Part shown: positions 59,798 through 64,000 of the stretch, in pieces
How the letters are laid out: every line of letters begins with the position of its first letter
Numbering within the stretch: the stretch's first letter is position 1
NCBI RefSeq assembly: GCF_006540085.1
Contig: NZ_BJOG01000001.1
Location: forward strand, 434,001 to 498,000
Direction of reading: 5' to 3'
Source of the DNA: Microbacterium oxydans
GTDB taxonomy: Bacteria; Actinomycetota; Actinomycetes; Actinomycetales; Microbacteriaceae
DNA: 64,000 nucleotides
The notes under the pieces: generated by a model
The model's input: the letters and a program-made list of their open reading frames with translations, nothing else
Database searches by the model: none
Told to the model about the DNA's origin: nothing
Program-made: the position numbers and the translations under genes

Positions 59798-61270
59798 ATG
59801 GCCACCTCTCTCACCACGGGCCGCCCGTGGCGCGTCATCCTTGCCTTCTCGATCCCGCTCCTCCTCGGCAACGTGGTGCAGCAGCTGTACCAGTTCGCCG
59901 ATGCCATCGTCGTCGGTCGGCACCTCGGCGTCACCTCCCTCGCGGCGGTCGGCGCGACCGGCAGCCTGCTGTTCCTGCTGCTCGGGTTCGCCTGGGGACT
60001 GACGAGCGGTTTCGCGATCCCGATCGCCCAGGCCTTCGGCGCGAGGGATGACGCGGCCGTGCGCCGTTCGGTCGCGACCGGTGTTCTGCTGAGCGTCATC
60101 ACGAGTGTGATCCTGACGATCGGAGCGCCCCTCCTCGCCGGTCCGATCCTCGCGCTGCTGCAGACGCCGCCCGAGTTGATGGCCGAGGCCACGATCTTCA
60201 CCCAGATCAGCTTCCTCGGTGCGAGCGCGACGATGTTCTTCAACTACCTCTCCGCGATCATCCGTGCGATCGGAGATTCCAAGACCCCGCTGGTGTTCCT
60301 CACCGTGTCGTGCGCCCTGAACGTCGGGCTCGTCGTCCTGATGGTCGGGCCGCTGGAGTGGGGTGTGGGCGGAGCCGCACTCGCGACCGTGGTCGCCCAG
60401 GCGGTCTCGGTCGCCCTGTGCCTCGAGTTCGTGCGTCGTCGGCTGCCCATGCTCCACCTGCGCCGTGCGGACTGGCGGATCACCAGCGGTGACGTCGCTG
60501 AGCACCTGCGCCTCGGTCTGCCCATGGGATTCCAGGCGTCGATCATCGCGATCGGCACACTGACCGTACAGGTCGCGCTCAACACCCTGGGGGCGGATGC
60601 GGTCGCGGCCTACACGACCGGATCCCGCGTCGACAGTCTCGCGGTGGCCCTGCTGTCATCGCTCGGACTCGCTGTCTCGATGTACGCCGCGCAGAACCAC
60701 GGGGGTCGGCGTCCCGACCGCATCCGTCGCGGTGTGGTCGAGGCGACCTGGATGGCCGTCGTCGCCGGCTTGGTACTCGGTGGACTGCTCATCGCCTTCG
60801 GTGCGCCGATGGTGCGTCTGTTCATCGGCGAGGGGTCGGACGACGTCGTCGACGAGGCGCATCGGATGCTCATCATCAACGGATGCGGGTACTGGGCGCT
60901 GGGCATGCTGTTCGTCCTGCGGGGAGCCCTGCAGGGACTCGGTCACACGCTCGTCCCCACGGTCACCGGCGTGATCGAGCTCGTGATGCGCGTGGGAGCG
61001 GCCATCGTGCTGGGCGCGTGGATCGGATTCGACGGAGTCGCCCTCAGCAACCCGCTCGCCTGGCTCGGCGCTATCGTCCTGCTCGTCCCCGCGTACGTCC
61101 GCGCGCACCGCGCCCTCGGTCGGCTGCCCATCGACCCGGCGGAGGCCACCGAGACCTCGGCCATCGCGATCGTCGGGCCGACCGACGGGTCGATGGTCGT
61201 GGACGCCGTGGTCACCCAGCCCGTCCGCGTCCTCCGCGCGCGCCGCCTGCGCTGGCCGCGCCGTCGCTGA
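59798..61270 (+). CDS. MATE-family efflux transporter
   Basis: 490-residue multidrug/toxin extrusion protein with 12 membrane segments. Marks: SIPLLLGNVVQQLYQFADAIVVGRHLG, GSLLFLLLGFAWGLTSGFAIPIAQAFGA, and RAIGDSKTPLVFL. The last 35 residues are a basic tail. It exports cationic drugs or metabolites by exchange with H+ or Na+. It is preceded by TAGGCT near 59748 as a possible -10. Confidence 0.92.
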   Translation: MATSLTTGRPWRVILAFSIPLLLGNVVQQLYQFADAIVVGRHLGVTSLAAVGATGSLLFLLLGFAWGLTSGFAIPIAQAFGARDDAAVRRSVATGVLLSVITSVILTIGAPLLAGPILALLQTPPELMAEATIFTQISFLGASATMFFNYLSAIIRAIGDSKTPLVFLTVSCALNVGLVVLMVGPLEWGVGGAALATVVAQAVSVALCLEFVRRRLPMLHLRRADWRITSGDVAEHLRLGLPMGFQASIIAIGTLTVQVALNTLGADAVAAYTTGSRVDSLAVALLSSLGLAVSMYAAQNHGGRRPDRIRRGVVEATWMAVVAGLVLGGLLIAFGAPMVRLFIGEGSDDVVDEAHRMLIINGCGYWALGMLFVLRGALQGLGHTLVPTVTGVIELVMRVGAAIVLGAWIGFDGVALSNPLAWLGAIVLLVPAYVRAHRALGRLPIDPAEATETSAIAIVGPTDGSMVVDAVVTQPVRVLRARRLRWPRRR

Positions 61271-61404
61271 CGATCTCGTCGCTTTGTCCGCAGTGCACGG
61301 ATATCCCTCTCCAGGATGATGCGGATCGCACTTGAGACGGATGCCCTCCCCGGGAGACACTTCTAATGTCGAATGAGTGGAGTAACCACTGACGGGGGGT
61401 CGTC

Positions 61405-61827
61405 ATGACGACATTGAGAGTGGCCAGCGATCTGGCTGCGGTGATGGTGCCGATCGGTTACGTGGGTGCGGCGCTCGCCGCCATCTTCGCGATCGTCGCG
61501 GCGGTCGCCATCGTCCGGGGAGCCGGTGGGCTCGCCGGGGGCGCGGTGGGACTGTGGATCGTGGGAGCGCTGATGAGCTTCGCGGCGTCGTTCGCGCGCG
61601 ACTGGACGCCGCTGATCCTGGCGGGCGGATCGCTCGTGGCGATGCTGATCGTCGGGAGCATCGTGCGTGCCATCGTCGACGCGGGCGGTGTCGGGCGCAC
61701 CGACCGCACGGTCGAGGAGGCACTGCCGACCGCGATCCCGGCCTCGAAGGCTCCCCCCGCTCCGACGTCGAAGCCGGTGCTCACCAAGACCGGACCGGCG
61801 ACGGCCTCGATCGCCATCGTCCGCTGA
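61405..61827 (+). CDS. Hypothetical membrane protein, 140 aa
   Basis: 140-residue protein with three hydrophobic segments (about 12-38, 44-62, 70-92) and a Pro/Ser/Ala-rich C-terminal tail (ASKAPPAPTSKPVL). I do not recognise a family. GGGGGG precedes the ATG. A TAATGT -10-like element lies near 61365 with a TSS some 30 bases upstream. It converges with the acyl-CoA synthetase gene. Confidence 0.65.
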   Translation: MTTLRVASDLAAVMVPIGYVGAALAAIFAIVAAVAIVRGAGGLAGGAVGLWIVGALMSFAASFARDWTPLILAGGSLVAMLIVGSIVRAIVDAGGVGRTDRTVEEALPTAIPASKAPPAPTSKPVLTKTGPATASIAIVR

Positions 61828-61831
61828 GCGC

Positions 61832-63541
61832 TCAGCGGTAGTCGCGGTCGCGGTGCTGTCCGCTCTCGTCGCCCGACTGCACCCGCTCCGCTTCGCGCGC
61901 CCTCAGCTCCACACGGCGGATCTTGCCCGAGATCGTCTTCGGCAGCTCGGGCACGAACTCGATGATCCGCACCCACAGATGCGATGACAGGCGCTCGTGC
62001 GCGTACGCGAAGATCGCACGCGCCGCCTCGGTCTCGGTGTTCGTGGAGTCCGGAGTAAGGCAGACGTAGGCCTTCGGCACGGCCAGGCGCGTGGGATCGG
62101 GGCTCGGGATCACGGCCGCCTCGACCACGAGCTCATGCTCGAGCAGCACCGACTCGAGCTCGAAGGGCGAGATCTTGTAGTCCGAGGCCTTGAACACGTC
62201 GTCGGAGCGACCCACGTAGGTGAGGTACCCCTCGTCGTCGCGCACGGCGATGTCGCCGGTGTGGTGGTAGCCGCCCGCCCGGGACTCCGCGGTCTTCTCA
62301 GGGTCGTCGTAGTACCCGGCCATGAGCCCGAGCGGCGGGTGCGCCAGGTCGAGCGCGATCTCGCCCTCTCCGTCGACGACCTCTCCTGTGACGGGGTCCA
62401 GCAGCACGACCGGGTACCCGGGCAGAGGTCGTCCCATGGACCCGACCTTGACGGTCTGCCCGGGGGAGTTCCCGATGCAGGCCGTCATCTCGGTCTGTCC
62501 GAAACCGTCGCGGATCGTTCCGCCCCAGGCTTCCCGCACCCTGTCGATGACTTCGGGGTTCAGGGGTTCTCCCGCGCCCACGAGCTCGCGTGGCGGGTGC
62601 GTCAGGCGGGCGAGGTCGGCCTGGATCAGCATGCGCCACACCGTCGGCGGCGCGCAGAAGGTCGACACGTGATGGGTGTCCATCACCTGCATGAGGGTGT
62701 TCGCGTCGAAGCGGGCGTAGTTGTAGACGAAGACGGTCGCCTCGGCGAGGAACGGCGAGTAGAAGCTCGACCAGGCATGCTTGGCCCACCCAGGCGACGA
62801 GATGTTCAGGTGCACGTCGTCGGGGCGCACGCCGAGCCACCACATGGTCGACAGGTGTCCGATCGGATACGAGGCGTGCGTGTGCTGCACGAGCTTGGGC
62901 CGGTTGGTGGTGCCGGAGGTGAAGTAGAGCAGTGCCGTGTCGGATGACGGGGTGGGGCCGTCGGGTTCGAAGCTCTTGGGCGCCGCTGCGGCGTCGTCGA
63001 AGGGCGCCCATCCGGACGGCAGGTCAGCGCCCACGCCGATGCGCAGGATGCCGGGGTCGATGCCGGTGAGGCGGTCGGCGAGCGTTCCGAGCGTGACGAC
63101 AGCTCGTGCGCGCCCGTGATCGACGCGGTAGGCGAGATCCGCCGCGGACAGGAGCGTGGATGTCGGGATCGAGACGGCTCCGACCTTCGTGATCGCCAGC
63201 ATCACCTCCCACAGCTCGATCGTGTTGTTCAGCATGACGATCACGTGGTCGCCGCGGCGGATGCCGATGCGGGTGAGCCAGGCGGCCACCTGGTCGGAGC
63301 GCGTCGAGAGCTCCCCGTAAGTCCAGGAGTGCAGGCTCAGATCGGCCTCCACGATCTGCACGGCCGGTCGGTCGGGTTTCTCGCCGGCGATGACGTCGAA
63401 CCACTCGAGCGCGAAGTTGAACTCGTCGACCTCGGGCCAGACGAATCCCTCTCGCGCCGCGGCGTAGTCGGTCGCGTTCGTGAAGAGGAAGTCCCGCATC
63501 TCCCGGATGGTGTGCGTGGCGGCGGTGGCGCTGCGGCTCAT
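61832..63541 (-). CDS. Acyl-CoA synthetase (AMP-binding enzyme)
   Basis: 569-residue ANL-superfamily enzyme that adenylates a carboxylic acid and couples it to CoA. Motifs: LLYFTSGTTNRPKLVQHTH (P-loop), RDGFGQTEMTACI, YHHTGDIA, and PKTISGKIRR with the catalytic Lys near the C-terminus. It resembles MACS-type acetyl/medium-chain synthetases (WPEVDEFNFALEWFDV at the N-terminus). ATG 63541 has AAGGGAG 5 bases upstream. The acid cannot be read from sequence. Confidence 0.9.
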   Translation of the reverse strand: MSRSATAATHTIREMRDFLFTNATDYAAAREGFVWPEVDEFNFALEWFDVIAGEKPDRPAVQIVEADLSLHSWTYGELSTRSDQVAAWLTRIGIRRGDHVIVMLNNTIELWEVMLAITKVGAVSIPTSTLLSAADLAYRVDHGRARAVVTLGTLADRLTGIDPGILRIGVGADLPSGWAPFDDAAAAPKSFEPDGPTPSSDTALLYFTSGTTNRPKLVQHTHASYPIGHLSTMWWLGVRPDDVHLNISSPGWAKHAWSSFYSPFLAEATVFVYNYARFDANTLMQVMDTHHVSTFCAPPTVWRMLIQADLARLTHPPRELVGAGEPLNPEVIDRVREAWGGTIRDGFGQTEMTACIGNSPGQTVKVGSMGRPLPGYPVVLLDPVTGEVVDGEGEIALDLAHPPLGLMAGYYDDPEKTAESRAGGYHHTGDIAVRDDEGYLTYVGRSDDVFKASDYKISPFELESVLLEHELVVEAAVIPSPDPTRLAVPKAYVCLTPDSTNTETEAARAIFAYAHERLSSHLWVRIIEFVPELPKTISGKIRRVELRAREAERVQSGDESGQHRDRDYR

Positions 63542-63624
63542 GGTGCTCCCTTGCTCCTTGCTGGCGTGCACTCCATCCTGGCCCATGGGCCGGCGCCAGG
63601 AGAACGGTCAGCCAAGGAGAGCAG

Positions 63625-64000
63625 TCAGGGGGAGAGGACCCCCGGTCCGTCGCGGAGCTCGAAGACGAGCTGGGTCTCGGTGCCGCGGACGACGGGGTGG
63701 ATCGTGATGTGCTCGAGCACGATGTCGCGCAGTGCCGTCGCGTCCTGCACGGCGACGTGCACCAGGAAGTCGTCGACACCGGCGACGTGGAACACCTGCA
63801 GGACACGAGGGATGCCGGCGAGCGCGTCGAAGAGCGCTGTGACCTTGGCTCCGGTGTGGTTGGCGAGGCGCACCTTGATGATCGCCTGCAGGGGGAACCC
63901 GAGAGCCGCCCCGTCGACGCGGATACGGGTGTCGCGGATCACACCGCGCTCGCGCAGTGCCCGCACCCGATGCGCGCACGTGGATTCGGCGAGACCGAGC
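63625..64000 (-). CDS. Lrp/AsnC-family regulator (5' truncated)
   Basis: C-terminal 125 residues of an Lrp/AsnC transcription regulator; the N-terminus and start lie beyond the window. The edge shows the end of the helix-turn-helix (ESTCAHRVRALRERGVIRDT), followed by the RAM ligand domain (HHTG-like NHTGAKVTALFDAL, VFHVAGVDDFLVHVAVQD, TETQLVFELR). The gene lies directly upstream of the acyl-CoA synthetase on the same strand, so it may control it. Effector is probably an amino acid or a related acid. Confidence 0.88.
   Translation of the reverse strand, partial: LGLAESTCAHRVRALRERGVIRDTRIRVDGAALGFPLQAIIKVRLANHTGAKVTALFDALAGIPRVLQVFHVAGVDDFLVHVAVQDATALRDIVLEHITIHPVVRGTETQLVFELRDGPGVLSP

Overview
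The window is high-GC DNA (sampled 60-base lines run near 70-77% G+C outside one stretch). It is densely packed with short intergenic gaps and frequent ATGA/TGATG gene overlaps. Several starts are leaderless, with a TAnnnT -10 box 6-7 bases before ATG or GTG. The gene set (DUF222-HNH nuclease with a LexA-type box, furA-katA, MMPL protein, LacI/ABC/GH130 locus, actinobacterial sialic-acid locus, LAVTG wall anchor) points to a Gram-positive actinobacterium. Microbacteriaceae, perhaps Microbacterium, is my best inference; no rRNA or core phylogenetic marker is present to prove it, and I saw no tRNA, rRNA or CRISPR array.

Layout. 1-4425: a truncated DeoR regulator divergent from a DUF4406 nucleoside-processing-like gene, a tiny membrane protein, an SDR divergent from an XRE/MmyB regulator, and a flavin-dependent NtaA/SnaA/DszA-type monooxygenase. 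4547-10249: a six-gene + strand run of an S-adenosylhomocysteine-hydrolase-like protein lacking the usual histidines, an MTA/SAH-deaminase-like amidohydrolase, a DUF985 cupin and a three-part polar amino-acid-type ABC importer, which reads as uptake and breakdown of an unidentified nucleoside or amino-acid compound. 10378-13043: a DUF418-like membrane protein and a GNAT-pnuC pair. 13137-17793: a lower-GC block bracketed by 29-bp direct repeats (28/29 identical), encoding a small secreted two-Cys protein, a lipoprotein, a peptidoglycan-binding membrane-fusion adaptor and a MacB-like ABC exporter. 17787-21483: membrane proteins and the HNH nuclease.

21577-34459 is a complete-looking sialic acid system. 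It has a GntR regulator, a peptide/nickel-family ABC importer with a permease-ATPase fusion, N-acetylneuraminate lyase, ROK kinase, ManNAc-6-P epimerase, a DUF4862 protein and a large secreted sialidase. Two operator-like sites sharing the 13-mer ATCAGACATCAGA lie before the importer and before the sialidase, so release, uptake and breakdown are probably one regulon.

34599-38627 holds oxidative-stress genes: msrB-msrA, an alpha/beta hydrolase, and furA-katA with a Fur-box-like palindrome. 38828-42376 is a large repeat-built cell-wall protein. 42401-50511 is a minus-strand carbohydrate locus (LacI, sugar ABC importer, GH130-like enzyme, Tat-exported alpha/alpha-barrel-type protein, terpene-cyclase-fold protein). 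50642-53324 has a J-domain/NERD-like fusion, a YigZ protein and an aldo/keto reductase. 53543-58155 has an MMPL protein, a histidine kinase/response regulator pair and a DUF2871 protein, flanked by two oppositely oriented copies of a 16-bp motif placed upstream of both transcription units. 58173-64000 has an amino-acid permease, a MATE exporter, a small membrane protein, an acyl-CoA synthetase and a truncated Lrp/AsnC regulator.

The strongest candidates for undescribed biology are the direct-repeat-bounded secretion block, the divergent SAH-hydrolase operon and the two-site MMPL/two-component regulon.
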